From: Planomonospora parontospora
GTDB lineage: Bacteria; Actinomycetota; Actinomycetes; Streptosporangiales; Streptosporangiaceae
NCBI GenBank assembly: GCA_014647935.1
Contig: BMQD01000012.1
Location: 1-64,000, forward strand
Direction of reading: 5' to 3'
DNA length: 64,000 nucleotides
Every line of letters begins with the position of its first letter. The first letter of the stretch is position 1. The notes beneath the pieces are model-generated. The model searched no databases. It worked only from the letters and a program-made list of their open reading frames with translations, and was not told the origin of the DNA. Of the stretch, positions 17,664 through 27,107 are shown piece by piece. A program made the translations under genes and the position numbers.

Positions 17664-17880
17664 GTGAACCCGACCGGACCGTCTGGTGATCGACGAGGCG
17701 GCCGGCGACGGCCGGGAGACGGCCCCGTGGGACCAGGAATGGCAAGGACGGCACGAGGGCTGGATCGAGACCGGTCCCAACGCCCTGGTCTGCACCACGC
17801 CCCGGGACCTCACCGCGCATGTCCGGCTCGAACTGTGGAGTGATCGGCCTCCCGCATGTGATCGCCTCCGGGTAAGGTGA
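17660..17880 (+). pseudogene. Unknown small protein, frameshifted remnant
   Basis: ATG 17660 gives MSEPDRTVW and a stop. One frame over, the sequence continues VIDEAAGDGRETAPWDQEWQ and then GRHEGWIETGPNALVCTTPR, a natural-looking peptide ending at 17880. I do not recognise the family. It is the third consecutive broken gene after the pirin gene. Confidence 0.35.
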
Positions 17881-17975
17881 GGGCATGCTTTGACGTCTGC
17901 CCGGTGATCGGGCACCTCTGCGCTCTCCTTCGTTCGTCGCGGCTTCACCCTGGACCCACGAAGGAGACGTCTTCC

Positions 17976-18902
17976 ATGAGCATGTCGACCCGCATCGACG
18001 TTCCTGACCTGTTCGCCGCGTCTTACGGCGCGAACGGCGCCGAGGCGCGCGCGTGGATCAATGATCTGCCCCGCCTCGGCGGCGAGTTCCTGGACCATTG
18101 GGGACTGCTGCTCGACGGCCCGGTCGCATACGGCATGGCCTCGCTGGTCCTGCCCGTGCTTCAGAGCGACGGGGCACCTGCGGTCCTCAAGCTCCAACAG
18201 CTCCGGGAGGAGACCGCCGGCACCGCCACCGGGCTGCGGGCGTGGAAAGGCGACGGCATCGTCCGCCTGCTCGACTACGACGGGGAAAGCGGCACGCAGC
18301 TGCTGGAACGCCTGGATGCGACCCGGCCCCTGTCGGCGGTGGCCGACGACGGTGCGGCCGTGCAGATCCTGGCCGAACTGATGGCCCGCCTGACGTCGCT
18401 ACCCGCCCCGGAGGGGTTGCGGCGGTTGTCCGACGTCGCCGCGGCCATGCTCGACCAGGTCCCGCGGGCTGTGCCCGCGCTGCTTGATCCTGGTGAGCAG
18501 CGGCTGGTGCGCACCTGCGCGTCCGCGGTGGCCGAACTCATCGGCGAGGCCGGTGATCGCCTGTTGCACTGGGACCTGCACTACGACAACGTCCTGGCAG
18601 GGGAGCGGGAACCCTGGCTGGCCATCGACCCCGAACCGCTGGCGGGTGACCCGGGATTCGAGCTGCTGCCGGCGCTGGACAACCGGTGGGAGGAGATGGA
18701 GGCCACCGGTGATGTGGCGCGCGCGGTGCTGCGCCGCTTCGACCTGCTGACCGAGGTCCTCGGCCTCGACCGGGGGCGGGCAGCCGGATGGACCCTCGGC
18801 CGCGTGCTGCAGAACGCCCTGTGGGACGTCGAAGACGGCAAGACCGCACTCGATCCCGCCCAGGCCACCATCGCCCTGACGCTGCTGCGCCGCGGCGAGT
18901 GA
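17976..18902 (+). CDS. APH(6)-like aminoglycoside/hydroxyurea phosphotransferase
   Basis: A 308-residue kinase of the APH_6_hur family (streptomycin 6-kinase and hydroxyurea phosphotransferase). Visible features: a nucleotide-binding lobe with the conserved Lys in APAVLKLQQ, Brenner's motif LLHWDLHYDNVLAG with catalytic Asp, and the metal-binding LAIDPEPLAGDPGFELLP. AAGGAG lies 9 bases before the ATG. Family members confer streptomycin or hydroxyurea resistance, but most chromosomal copies have unknown substrates. It is intact, unlike its left neighbours. Confidence 0.88.
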   Translation: MSMSTRIDVPDLFAASYGANGAEARAWINDLPRLGGEFLDHWGLLLDGPVAYGMASLVLPVLQSDGAPAVLKLQQLREETAGTATGLRAWKGDGIVRLLDYDGESGTQLLERLDATRPLSAVADDGAAVQILAELMARLTSLPAPEGLRRLSDVAAAMLDQVPRAVPALLDPGEQRLVRTCASAVAELIGEAGDRLLHWDLHYDNVLAGEREPWLAIDPEPLAGDPGFELLPALDNRWEEMEATGDVARAVLRRFDLLTEVLGLDRGRAAGWTLGRVLQNALWDVEDGKTALDPAQATIALTLLRRGE

Positions 18903-19051
18903 CCGGACTCCTGCGGAGGCGGCACGGGTGCGCGGAGGCGGTCGGTCTCGCCGAACATGACCGGCGGCTCGTTCAGCATCTGCAGAGCAGGACGTCGACG
19001 TTGCCGATCGCGTCGGCCGGGCAGGGGATGAAAATGGCTCAATGCTTGGGG

Positions 19052-19759
19052 TCAGTCTGCCGAAGGCCGGGGCGGGAGGTCTTCCGGTGGCGGTGGGGTG
19101 AACCCGTCCGGGATATCGAAGTCCCAGTACTCGCTGGTCATCGAGACGAGCCCGTGCAGGGCGCGCTGGCTGCGCAGCGTGGTGGCATGGGAGCGGACGC
19201 GTCGCACGCGGTCGTCTGCGGTGAGCCAGACCTCCCAGGTCATCCGGTCGGCGCCGTGCAGTCGCAGGTACTGATACAGATCAGCGGCTACCGGATCCTC
19301 ATCGTGGCGAGGTCGCAGCAGGAAGGTGTAGTGACGCAGCTCCTCCCCGTCCTGGTCTTCCCGGGCGAAGGAGCGCATCTGCCCGTTGCGCTGAATCAGG
19401 GCGCTGGTCGGGCCCCACTCGCGATGGGTGTATCCCGGCAGGCTTCTCGCCCAGATCCATCGCTTGCCGGTCTTGCGCTGCTCGGCCTCGGGCAGCCGGT
19501 GGTAGATCTCAGAACCGATCCGCAGCATGCGGACCGGCCCGTCTCCCGTCGTCATCACGCCGATCTCGAGGTCATCGGCGATGTTCGCGACGCCCTGGGT
19601 ACGGATCACGGTGTCGCCGCTGTGGCCGTCCAGCACAGTGGTGTGCAATGTCCGGGCGGTGCGGGGCTCCCACCGGCTGGCCAGGAAATCCGCAGGCGGG
19701 CCGACCGGTGAGCGGTCTGCGGTCAGCAGCCGGCGAAGTCGCACCATGCGTCGCAGCAT
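19052..19759 (-). CDS. Conserved actinobacterial protein, LppX/LprAFG-like pattern
   Basis: About 235 residues. The pattern resembles mycobacterial LppX/LprG-type substrate-carrying proteins: GVANIADDLEIGVMTTGDG, EIYHRLPEAEQRKTGKRWIW, MTWEVWLTADDRVRRVRSHA near the end. However, no lipobox or signal peptide is present from the starts available. The start is uncertain (ATG 19759 or 19747). The C-terminus is proline-rich. Function unknown; the similarity is by overall pattern only. Confidence 0.6.
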   Translation of the reverse strand: MLRRMVRLRRLLTADRSPVGPPADFLASRWEPRTARTLHTTVLDGHSGDTVIRTQGVANIADDLEIGVMTTGDGPVRMLRIGSEIYHRLPEAEQRKTGKRWIWARSLPGYTHREWGPTSALIQRNGQMRSFAREDQDGEELRHYTFLLRPRHDEDPVAADLYQYLRLHGADRMTWEVWLTADDRVRRVRSHATTLRSQRALHGLVSMTSEYWDFDIPDGFTPPPPEDLPPRPSAD

Positions 19760-20303
19760 ATGCCCAATAGGGCAGATAGCGGGCGTCTCTTCCCGGTGAG
19801 CGCGTTGACGCGATCTGCTCCGCCATCGGGGGCGGTACGTCCGGCCACGATGGCCTGTCGAAGGCCATCGCCAAGAACGAGGGACCATCCCCGCGCGAGG
19901 TGAGGTGAACGACCAGCAGAGCGGTCAGCTCAAGCAGCCGTCCGGCCCCTTGGAAGAAGAACGGCGTGCCTGCCTACGCTGCACTGTCCTACGATGCGGG
20001 CGAAATGGTGAATTCGCGAGGGAGACCGGGGCGACTCCATCCCGACGCTCCAGGGGACCGATCATGAACATGTTCGCCCTGCAGTCCGCGCTCACGAGGC
20101 ACTGCGGCTGAATGGCCCATGGATGGTGCGCCGGTAGCTGCACAGGGCCGGTATGCAGTGGGCGGCCCGAACGCGGTCCCGGCCGTGGCCGCCGTACGCA
20201 TGCCCACCGCTATCCGTGCGGCGCCTGGAAGGCCGGGCGCAGACAAAGGCGAGCGTTCATCGGCCCTTGCGGCCGGTGGTTTCCGAGTAGGAAGGCCGAC
20301 AGG
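19760..20303. other. Intergenic region, no supported gene
   Basis: Between two genes transcribed away from each other. No frame carries a recognisable motif or a good ribosome-binding site except the GAAGG site immediately before the Nudix gene. The two divergent promoters should lie here. Confidence 0.45.
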
Positions 20304-20930
20304 ATGCCGACAGGCAGCGCAGCCCGCGCCGCGGTTCGTGACCTGGTGGCGGCCGTCGAGCCGTACGATCCGCAGGAAGCGGCTCACCAGGCGTGGATGC
20401 TGGAGTGGATCGACTCCGGAGCGCAGCTCTTCCGCCTGGAAAAGCCCTCCACCCCGCCCCGGCATCTGGCGGTGTACGCCGTCTTGATCGACGATCCGAC
20501 CCGTTCGATCATGATTGTCGACCACCTGCTCGCCCAGGCGTGGCTGTTCCCCGGCGGGCACGTCGACGACCTCGAAGACCCGCGCTCGGCGGTGTGCCGT
20601 GAGCTGATGGAGGAACTGCAGATCAGCCCTGCGTTCCATCCGCAGACCGGAGACACCCCGTTCTTCCTGACGGTCACCCGGACGCGGGGGCGGCACAGTC
20701 ACACCGACGTCACCCTGTGGTTCTGCTACTCCGCGGACCGGAACGCACCGATCACTCCGGATCGGCGCGAGTTCGGCGCGGTCCAGTGGGTGCCGATCGA
20801 TGACCGGCACGCCTGGCCGGACGGAGCCTATGACCCAGGCCTGGAACGCTTCCTCGGCAAACTCCGGGCGTGCCTCGACGGCGGGGGAGAGCATCGCTTC
20901 GCGGGTGGCTTGCGGCCGGCAGGCGCGTGA
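20304..20930 (+). CDS. NUDIX hydrolase
   Basis: A 208-residue protein with a full Nudix box running from GGHVDDLED through RSAVCRELMEELQI (pattern G-x5-E-x7-R-E-x2-E-E). An N-terminal helical segment of about 50 residues precedes the Nudix fold. The enzyme should hydrolyse a nucleoside diphosphate linked to another moiety, with Mg2+ held by the R-E-x2-E-E glutamates. The substrate cannot be told from sequence. ATG at 20304 with GAAGG upstream. Confidence 0.88.
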   Translation: MPTGSAARAAVRDLVAAVEPYDPQEAAHQAWMLEWIDSGAQLFRLEKPSTPPRHLAVYAVLIDDPTRSIMIVDHLLAQAWLFPGGHVDDLEDPRSAVCRELMEELQISPAFHPQTGDTPFFLTVTRTRGRHSHTDVTLWFCYSADRNAPITPDRREFGAVQWVPIDDRHAWPDGAYDPGLERFLGKLRACLDGGGEHRFAGGLRPAGA

Positions 20931-21376
20931 GGCGTTCCCTCCGAAACGGCAGCCCGGTCGTCCTTGCCGTCTGCAGCACCGGTCACACCCACGACAGGGC
21001 CAGGTGCGTGTGCCGCTTGGGAAGGATCCGGCCCACCGCCGGAGACGGCACCGCGACGCCCGCCGGATACAGGGTGAACGCCAGGTCAGGGCCGTAGCGT
21101 CGATCGTGGTCTCAGGTGCGAACGTGGTCATGGAGCATCCGGGCGAGGTCGGCGCCGCCGCGGCCGTGTTGCGTGGACGCCGAACTCGCGGCAGGCTCTC
21201 CCGCTTCGATCATCAGCTGACTCACATCACGCCAGCCGCCCCGGCGACCCGGTGTGGACAGGTCCGCCTCACCTCGGCTGCCCCTCGCTGATCTTCGGTA
21301 AGTCTTCGCCAGGGCGCGGCCGGTCGCGCTGGTCGGGCGGGGCGGCAAGGGTGCTGGGCGGCGGTGCGCACCTGTT
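20931..21376. other. Intergenic region, no supported gene
   Basis: Convergent gap between the Nudix hydrolase and the flavin monooxygenase. Frames of 75-80 codons exist on both strands, but none has conserved features. No strong hairpin was found by eye. Confidence 0.4.
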
Positions 21377-22537
21377 TCAGCTTCTCCTCGGCAGGGTTTG
21401 GAGGTCGTCGTCGCGGGCGAAGTCGGGGAGTTCGTCGGACAGCAGGTGTTCGGCGCCGCCTTCCAGGAGTTGGGCCATCTCGGTGGAGCGGGGAAGCATG
21501 GTGTGCTCGTAGGCGCGGATGGCGTCGTCGATGGTGGGGGCGCCGGCGAGGGCGAGGGCGAGTTCGGCGGCGTCGAGCATGGCGAGGTTGACGCCGACGC
21601 CGAGCGGGGGCATGAGGTGGGCGGCGTCGCCGAGGAGGGTGACGGTCGGGTTGTGCGCCCAGGTGTGGGGTGCGGGCAGGGTGTGGATGGGGCGGTCGAC
21701 GTAGGGTCCGTCGTTGTCGCTGATCAGGCGGCGCAGGCTGGGGGACCAGTGTGCGTACTGCTTGAGGAGCAGGGCGCGGATGGCGTCGGTGTCGTTGATG
21801 GTCAGCCCGTTCTGGGTGATCCAGTCGGCGGGGGTGCGCCGGATGATGTAGACGCGGATGTGGTCGCCGCCGTTGCGCTGGGCGAACAGGCCGCGTTCAC
21901 CGTCGGCCGCGGCGGCGCCGCCCTGGCCGACGAGGTCGGCGATGTCGGGGTGGCGTTGGTCGACGTCGGAGAACCATGCCTCCAGGAAGCTCACTCCGCT
22001 GTAATGGGGGACGGCCGGGGAGACGGCGGGGCGGACCCGGGAGAAGGCGCCGTCGGCGCCGATGACCAGGTCGGTCTCGACGGTGCAGCCACCGGCGAAG
22101 TGCAGCAGGCGGGGGCCGTCGGCGGGCCCGCTGATCGTGGTGAGGGCGCGGCCCCACTGCACCGTCCCCGGCTGGAGGGAGTCCAGCAGGAGAGTGCGCA
22201 GCCGGCCGCGGTCGATCTCCGGCTTGAACAGTTCGCCGTCGCCGGGGACGTGGTGGAACAGGAGCTGGCCGTCGGGGTTCATCTGGCGCATCTCCTGCCC
22301 TTCGGGGCGGGCCAGGTCGAAGAACGCCTCCAGCAGGCCGGCCTCGCGCAGCGCGACCTGGCCGTCGTCGACGCGCAGGTCCAGGGTGCCGCCCTGGTCG
22401 CGGGCGTCCGGGCCGGCGTCGCGGTCGTAGACGGTGGCCGCCAGGCCGTGCCGCTGCAGGATGCGGGCGCAGGTCAGGCCGCCCGGTCCGGCGCCGATGA
22501 CGCTGATACGGGCGTGGCGGGGTGCGGGAGAAGTCAT
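21377..22537 (-). CDS. FAD-dependent monooxygenase (TetX/PHBH-like)
   Basis: A 386-residue group A flavoprotein monooxygenase. The N-terminal dinucleotide fold reads VIGAGPGGLTCARILQRHG, the middle has the ribityl/NADPH region DLVIGADGAFSRVRP, and the FAD pyrophosphate motif is TVTLLGDAAHLMPPLGVGVN. It hydroxylates an aromatic or polyketide-like substrate; TetX relatives inactivate tetracyclines, though the substrate here is unknown. It is divergent from a TetR repressor, with repeated motifs between them, so it is probably induced by its substrate. Confidence 0.9.
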   Translation of the reverse strand: MTSPAPRHARISVIGAGPGGLTCARILQRHGLAATVYDRDAGPDARDQGGTLDLRVDDGQVALREAGLLEAFFDLARPEGQEMRQMNPDGQLLFHHVPGDGELFKPEIDRGRLRTLLLDSLQPGTVQWGRALTTISGPADGPRLLHFAGGCTVETDLVIGADGAFSRVRPAVSPAVPHYSGVSFLEAWFSDVDQRHPDIADLVGQGGAAAADGERGLFAQRNGGDHIRVYIIRRTPADWITQNGLTINDTDAIRALLLKQYAHWSPSLRRLISDNDGPYVDRPIHTLPAPHTWAHNPTVTLLGDAAHLMPPLGVGVNLAMLDAAELALALAGAPTIDDAIRAYEHTMLPRSTEMAQLLEGGAEHLLSDELPDFARDDDLQTLPRRS

Positions 22538-22710
22538 GGCTGTTTCCTTGTGATCAGTGGTGGTCAGGGCCTGCGACAAGCGAGCCGGACGCTCACGTCC
22601 AGCCCTCGCAAGCACGCAGGCAGAGGGACGACAAAGCCTGTGATGGGCGGGTGCTGCGCCGGCCTGGAAGGATGCGCCGCCGACCTGGGGCCTTGTGACG
22701 TTGACGAGAC

Positions 22711-22760
22711 TAAGCACAAAAGTGCAACGAGTCAACTAAGCTAATAAGTGCATAATTTGC
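22711..22760. promoter_or_regulatory. Repeated AAGTGCA elements between monooxygenase and TetR genes
   Basis: In the AT-richer gap between the divergent genes the core AAGTGCA occurs twice (within 22719-22726 and at 22746-22752). The second is inside aataagtgcataat, and GTGCATAATTTGCAT gives partial dyad symmetry. Spacing of about 27 bases and position suggest TetR operators overlapping both promoters. Assignment inferred. Confidence 0.5.
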
Positions 22761-22789
22761 ATGGTGCCGTCACTGGGTATGCTTCATCC

Positions 22790-23374
22790 ATGACTGTGTC
22801 TTCCATCAGCCGCCGCGAGCGCAAGAAGGCGGCCACGCGGCAAGCGATCGCCGATGCGGCCCTGCGGCTCTTCCTCGAGCGGGGCTACGACCAGGTGAGC
22901 ATCCGTGACATCGCCGATGCCGCGGACGTGTCGACCACCACGGTGTTCAAGCACTTCACCGGCAAGGAAGCACTCGTCTTCGACGAGGATCAGGACCGTG
23001 AGGCACAGCTCATCGCCGCGGTCGCGCAGCGCACGCCCGGCCAGAGTGTCCTCGACGCCCTCCGCCGGCATGTCCTGGACACCTGGATCCCGATCGAAAC
23101 CCACCCCCAGCGAGCCGAGTTCACCCACCTGGTGGACTCCACACCCGAACTGCGCGCCTACGCCGAGCGCATGTGGACGCGGCACACCAAAGCCCTCGCC
23201 GCGGCCATCGCCGACGCTTTCGGCGCCGACCACGATGACCTCGCCTGCGCCGCTCTCGCTCGCTACGTGCTGGAAATCCCCGCCCTCGCCCGCGGCCGCC
23301 ACGACCTCCAGACCGCCGTGGAGACGATCTTCGGCATTCTGACCCACGGCTGGCGCCCGCCCATCACCGGCTGA
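22790..23374 (+). CDS. TetR-family transcriptional regulator
   Basis: A 194-residue TetR protein. The N-terminal HTH runs from ATRQAIADAALRLFLERGYD to VSIRDIADAADVSTTTVFKH and FTGKEALVF. The C-terminal ligand-binding domain resembles the TetR_C_17 type common in actinomycetes. The likely target is the divergent flavin monooxygenase promoter and its own. Start ATG 22790. Confidence 0.92.
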   Translation: MTVSSISRRERKKAATRQAIADAALRLFLERGYDQVSIRDIADAADVSTTTVFKHFTGKEALVFDEDQDREAQLIAAVAQRTPGQSVLDALRRHVLDTWIPIETHPQRAEFTHLVDSTPELRAYAERMWTRHTKALAAAIADAFGADHDDLACAALARYVLEIPALARGRHDLQTAVETIFGILTHGWRPPITG

Positions 23375-23465
23375 CGGGCGGCATCACCACGCGACCATGC
23401 CCATCGACCGCTTGCTCCGGGCGGCGGGCTTCGCGCAGACCCCGCCAACCCGCGGGCGGGACCGG

Positions 23466-24640
23466 TCAGATCTCGTCGTCCTGCTCGGCATCGGGATTGC
23501 GCAGGTCGCGGATGGCGCCGGGGGCCAGGCCGGGCAGGGCGAAGGTGTAGGTGCCGTGGACGCCGAGGTAGGAGTGGACGAACGGCGACAGCCGGGCCAT
23601 ATCCTCCTCCCGCACCGGATAGCCCTGCGCCTTGAGCCGGCGCACGGCGGCGTCCAGGTAGACCGTGTTCCAGAGCGTGACGCAGTTCAGGACGAGACCG
23701 AGCGCACCGAGCCGGTTCTCCAGGCCGCGCTCGTAGCGGTGGTAGAGCTCGCCCTTCTTGCCATGGCAGATCTTGCGGGCCAGGGAGTGGCGGTTCTCCT
23801 GGAGGTTGCGGATGTCCTTGATGTCGCGCCGGTAGGTCTCGTCGACGTCGATGAACGCCAGGATGTGCAAGGTCTTGAAGATCCGGCAGTAGGAGGCGAT
23901 CGCCTCGCCGAGCGCGGTGGGGTGACCGTCGCGCTGCAGCATGGTGACGACGTCGTAGGCGCGCACCGTGCCGGTGTAGATCGAGGCGACCACGCGCAGG
24001 ATGTCCTCCCAGTTGCGGTGGATCTTGCCCAGGTCGATTTTTCTCCGGGCGAAGGTGCTCAAGGGCCCGTAGTCGGCGGAGCCGCTGATCCGCCAGCGCT
24101 TCTGATCGGGCAGGTCCGCCAGCGCAGGCCGGTAGGAGATCCCGAGCAGCTCCGGCAGACCGAAGACCAGGTCGCTGTAGGAGCCGGTGTCGGACACGAG
24201 GATCTCGGGCAGGTTGCCGCCGTCCAGACCGAAGACGACGTCGACCATGTGCAGGGAGTCCCGGATCGTCCCCGGCGCGATCTTCGCGCCGCGGCCCATG
24301 CCACGGTCGTTCATCGCGTTCAGCCAGGTCATGCCGCGCTTGGACCCGAAGTGCTTGCGGCTGGGGCGGGCGAAGGCGGCCGGGACCGGGACGACGAACC
24401 GCATCCCGTCGACCGCGGCGACCAAGCCGCCGCCCCACGCCTGAGCCAGCGACAGATCGGCCTGCGGGTTGCGCCACCGGGTGGAGGCGTCGGCGTAGAT
24501 CTCGCGGCGCTTCAAGGCCCGCCAGAACCGCTCCAGCACGCACAAGGCGTGGACGTGCCGACTCACCGAACCGTCCTCGCGCACCGGATGGCCGAACACC
24601 AGCCGCTTCCACGGGCCGTTCACCACCTCGGCGTCGACCA
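23466..24640 (-). pseudogene. Tn3-family transposase, C-terminal 390 residues
   Basis: The reading frame encodes the catalytic C-terminal part of a Tn3 TnpA. It includes VSDTGSYSDLVFGLPELLGI (second catalytic Asp region), the RISGSADYGPLSTFARRKID block, LGEAIASYCRIFKTLHILAF, and the final LNCVTLWNTVYLDAAVRRLK with FALPGLAPGA. Full-length TnpA is about 1000 residues. Here the frame runs into the end of the diguanylate cyclase gene at about 24645, so the N-terminal 600 residues, including the DNA-binding part, are missing. An inactive remnant. Confidence 0.85.
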
Positions 24641-24651
24641 GGCGGCCCGGT

Positions 24652-26088
24652 TCAGGCGGCCGCCGTGACCACCGCGGTATCGGACGTGGTCACGACCCGG
24701 TTGCGGCCCGATTCCTTGGCCCGGTAGAGCATCTGGTCGGCGAGGAGGGTGAGCTCGCCCGGCACGCTCACGTCCGCGGGCAGGCAAGCCACGCCGATCG
24801 ACACGGTGACGGTGATGGTGACATCCCCGCCGACCGTGATCGGCTCGCTGCGAACCGCCGTGAGAATCCGGTCTGCGATCACCCGCGCGTCGTCGGGCGC
24901 CGTGTCGGGCAGCAGGACGACGAACTCCTCGCCGCCGTACCGGGCCGACACGTCGCCCCGCCGGACCGCCTGGGACAGCCGCTGCGCTACCTCGCGCAGA
25001 ACCCGGTCGCCCCCGTCATGGCCATAGGTGTCGTTGACCCGTTTGAAATGGTCGATGTCCAGCAGGAGCACGGCGGCCCGCCGGTTGCGTCGCTCTGCCA
25101 GGCCGGACAATGCTCCGTCCAGGTAGCGCCGGGACCACAGGCCGGTCAGCGCGTCGGTCACCGCCATCCGGCGCTGAATCGCGACCAGGCCCGCCAGCCG
25201 GCCGATGACCAGGAAGAACAGCAAACCACAGGACGCGCAGATCAGCGGAACGTACAGCGGGGCGCCGCGTAGGTACTGGACCAGCAGCGCCGCCGGGGCC
25301 AGCAGCGAGGTGAGAGCGAGCATGGTCAGCCGCGCCGGTCCGAGGTCGGGGGCGGCTACGGCGCTCGGCGCGTCAACGTCCCGCATCGAGGGGTGCGTGC
25401 CACACAGGCCGAGCAGAAGGCCGCCGGCCATCCACAGCACGGAGACCAGGAACGTCCACCGGGTTTCCCCGGCGAGCGCGTCTAACGTGTTGAGTGTGTC
25501 CGGAATGACGGTCAGCATCACGTACCCGGCGAGACTGTAGGCCGCTACCCCCTTGGGCCCGCCGTCCAGGAGATGCCGCGCGCAGAAAGCGGCCAGCAGG
25601 AGATCACCCAGGGGATACGCAGCCGCGATCAGTCGCGTCGGCAGTCCTGCATCGGTGTCACTGAGAATGGGGTCGATCACATAGATCCAGGACAGCAACG
25701 CGGCGGACACCGTGATGATGCCGGCGTCCAGCAGCCCGGGTAGGCTCCAGGCCGGCGTACGACTACGCACGATGGTCGCCTGCGTCCACACACCGACCGC
25801 GTAGGACAGCAGATAGAACACGTCCGCGACACTGGGCGGCGACGCGGTGCCGGCCAGTACACCGGACGGGAAGAACCCGCCGACGATCGCCAGCAGCATC
25901 CCGAGGATCAGCAGCCACGGCCATCGTGTCGCGGGCCGGTAGCGCCGGGCGCCGATGGCGACGGCGGTGAGACTAACCATCAGGGCGACCTGGCCGAGTA
26001 CGATGCCCACGACCGCCGGAGCGCCGGCCAGGGTCGTGAACACGTACGCCGCCAGCAGAGCCGCGCCGGTGGCGAGGTACCACACCAT
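24652..26088 (-). CDS. Membrane diguanylate cyclase (GGDEF)
   Basis: A 478-residue protein. Eight to ten hydrophobic segments fill residues 1-290, followed by a GGDEF domain of about 165 residues. The active site is RYGGEEFVVLLPD, substrate residues are in DIDHFKRVNDTYGHDGGD, and the inhibitory I-site RxxD (RRGD) lies five residues before GGEEF. It should therefore make c-di-GMP with product inhibition. ATG 26088 is preceded by CCGGAG. The stop lies only a few bases from the truncated Tn3 transposase frame, so the last residues may have been changed by the insertion, but all catalytic motifs are present. Confidence 0.9.
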   Translation of the reverse strand: MVWYLATGAALLAAYVFTTLAGAPAVVGIVLGQVALMVSLTAVAIGARRYRPATRWPWLLILGMLLAIVGGFFPSGVLAGTASPPSVADVFYLLSYAVGVWTQATIVRSRTPAWSLPGLLDAGIITVSAALLSWIYVIDPILSDTDAGLPTRLIAAAYPLGDLLLAAFCARHLLDGGPKGVAAYSLAGYVMLTVIPDTLNTLDALAGETRWTFLVSVLWMAGGLLLGLCGTHPSMRDVDAPSAVAAPDLGPARLTMLALTSLLAPAALLVQYLRGAPLYVPLICASCGLLFFLVIGRLAGLVAIQRRMAVTDALTGLWSRRYLDGALSGLAERRNRRAAVLLLDIDHFKRVNDTYGHDGGDRVLREVAQRLSQAVRRGDVSARYGGEEFVVLLPDTAPDDARVIADRILTAVRSEPITVGGDVTITVTVSIGVACLPADVSVPGELTLLADQMLYRAKESGRNRVVTTSDTAVVTAAA

Positions 26089-26207
26089 GATTTCTCCGGT
26101 TCCGCCGACAACGAGGCCAGACTTGTTCAAGGTTCATCGACCGTCTGTGAACGGACATGAGAAACTCCGGGTACACGGTCATGGACATCCTGTTCCGTGA
26201 ACCCTTT

Positions 26208-26456
26208 TCATCGTCGGGCGACCTCGTAGTTCTGTAGGACGGTGATGGCCTTGCACAGGTGCCAGGCCCCTTGCTGGGGCTGCAGCGGAGCCGCCGGAGG
26301 ATGCGCCGGCTCTTGAGTTGGGCGTTGGCGCGCTCGCCGGGACCGCGTAGCCGGGCGTGGGAGCGGTTGGCCTGCTTCTGCGAGACGGGCTTGCCGCGGC
26401 CCTTGTACGGCGTGACGACCGGACCTTCGGCACCCTGGTAGCCCTTGCCGGCCCTC
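26208..26456 (-). pseudogene. IS5-like transposase C-terminal fragment (frameshifted)
   Basis: The minus strand reads GYQGAEGPVVTPYKGRGKPV then SQKQANRSHARLRGPGERAN AQLKSRRILRRL. One frame over it continues QQGAWHLCKAITVLQNYEVA. Together these form the end of a DDE_Tnp_4 transposase, with the final catalytic Glu in GERANAQLK. The frame shifts at about 26283. The fragment begins where the head-on second transposase starts. Confidence 0.65.
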
Positions 26457-27107
26457 GTTCTGGCGCACTTGCGCAACGGCGATACCTACGCCCGCCTGAG
26501 CAGCGGGTTCGCCATCGGCACCACCACCGCCTGGCGCTACGTGCGTGAGGCGGTCGACCTGGTCGCCGCCCTGGCCGACGACGTGCACACCGCCGCACGC
26601 AAGGCCTCGCACCTGGCCTACGCCGCCGGTGACGGCACGCTTCTCCCGATCGACCGGCTGGCTGACGACAGGCCGTACTACTCCGGCAAACACCACCGGT
26701 ACGGGGTCAACGTCCCGTTCCTCGCCGATCCGGTCAGCCGCCTGGTGGGGACCTCTCCCACGCTGCCCGGGGCGGTGCACGATCTGACCGCCGCTCGGCG
26801 GACCGGCCTGATCGACGCTCTGACCGGCGCCGGTGTCCAGGTCTTCGCCGACCGGGGGTACCCGGGCGCGGGTGGCACGATCCGGACCCCGTTCAAGCGC
26901 CACCGGCACCGGCCGCGCCTGTCGCGTTATCAGAAGTCCGTCAACCGCTCCCACGCCCGTATCCGGGCGATCGGCGAACGCGCCGCCGCGACCCTGAAGG
27001 CGTGGAAGGCGCTGGTCCGGCTGCGTCGCTGCCCACGCCGCGCCACCGCGATCGTCCAGGCCGTCCTCGTCCTGCAGCTCATCGAAGAGGACCGCTACCC
27101 AGGATGA
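26445..27107 (+). pseudogene. IS5-like DDE transposase, N-terminally truncated
   Basis: 220 residues of a DDE_Tnp_4 transposase: LSSGFAIGTTTAWRYVREAV (HTH), AAGDGTLLPIDRL with first Asp, KHHRYGVNVPFLADPVSRLV, the second Asp in VFADRGYPGAGG, and Glu in IRAIGERAAATLKAW. The usual N-terminal 40-50 residues and any ATG are missing, because the frame starts at the junction with the opposite-strand fragment. The 3' end (gatgaaaaacgctcac just after the stop region) resembles the 3' end of the neighbouring fragment, so both belong to one IS group. Confidence 0.75.

Noticed and set aside
23425..23465. A Tn3-like terminal repeat (gcgcagacccc) just left of the transposase remnant
   Set aside because: The CCCC end points toward the transposase and not away from it, so it is in the wrong orientation to be this element's end. 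No partner repeat was found by eye.
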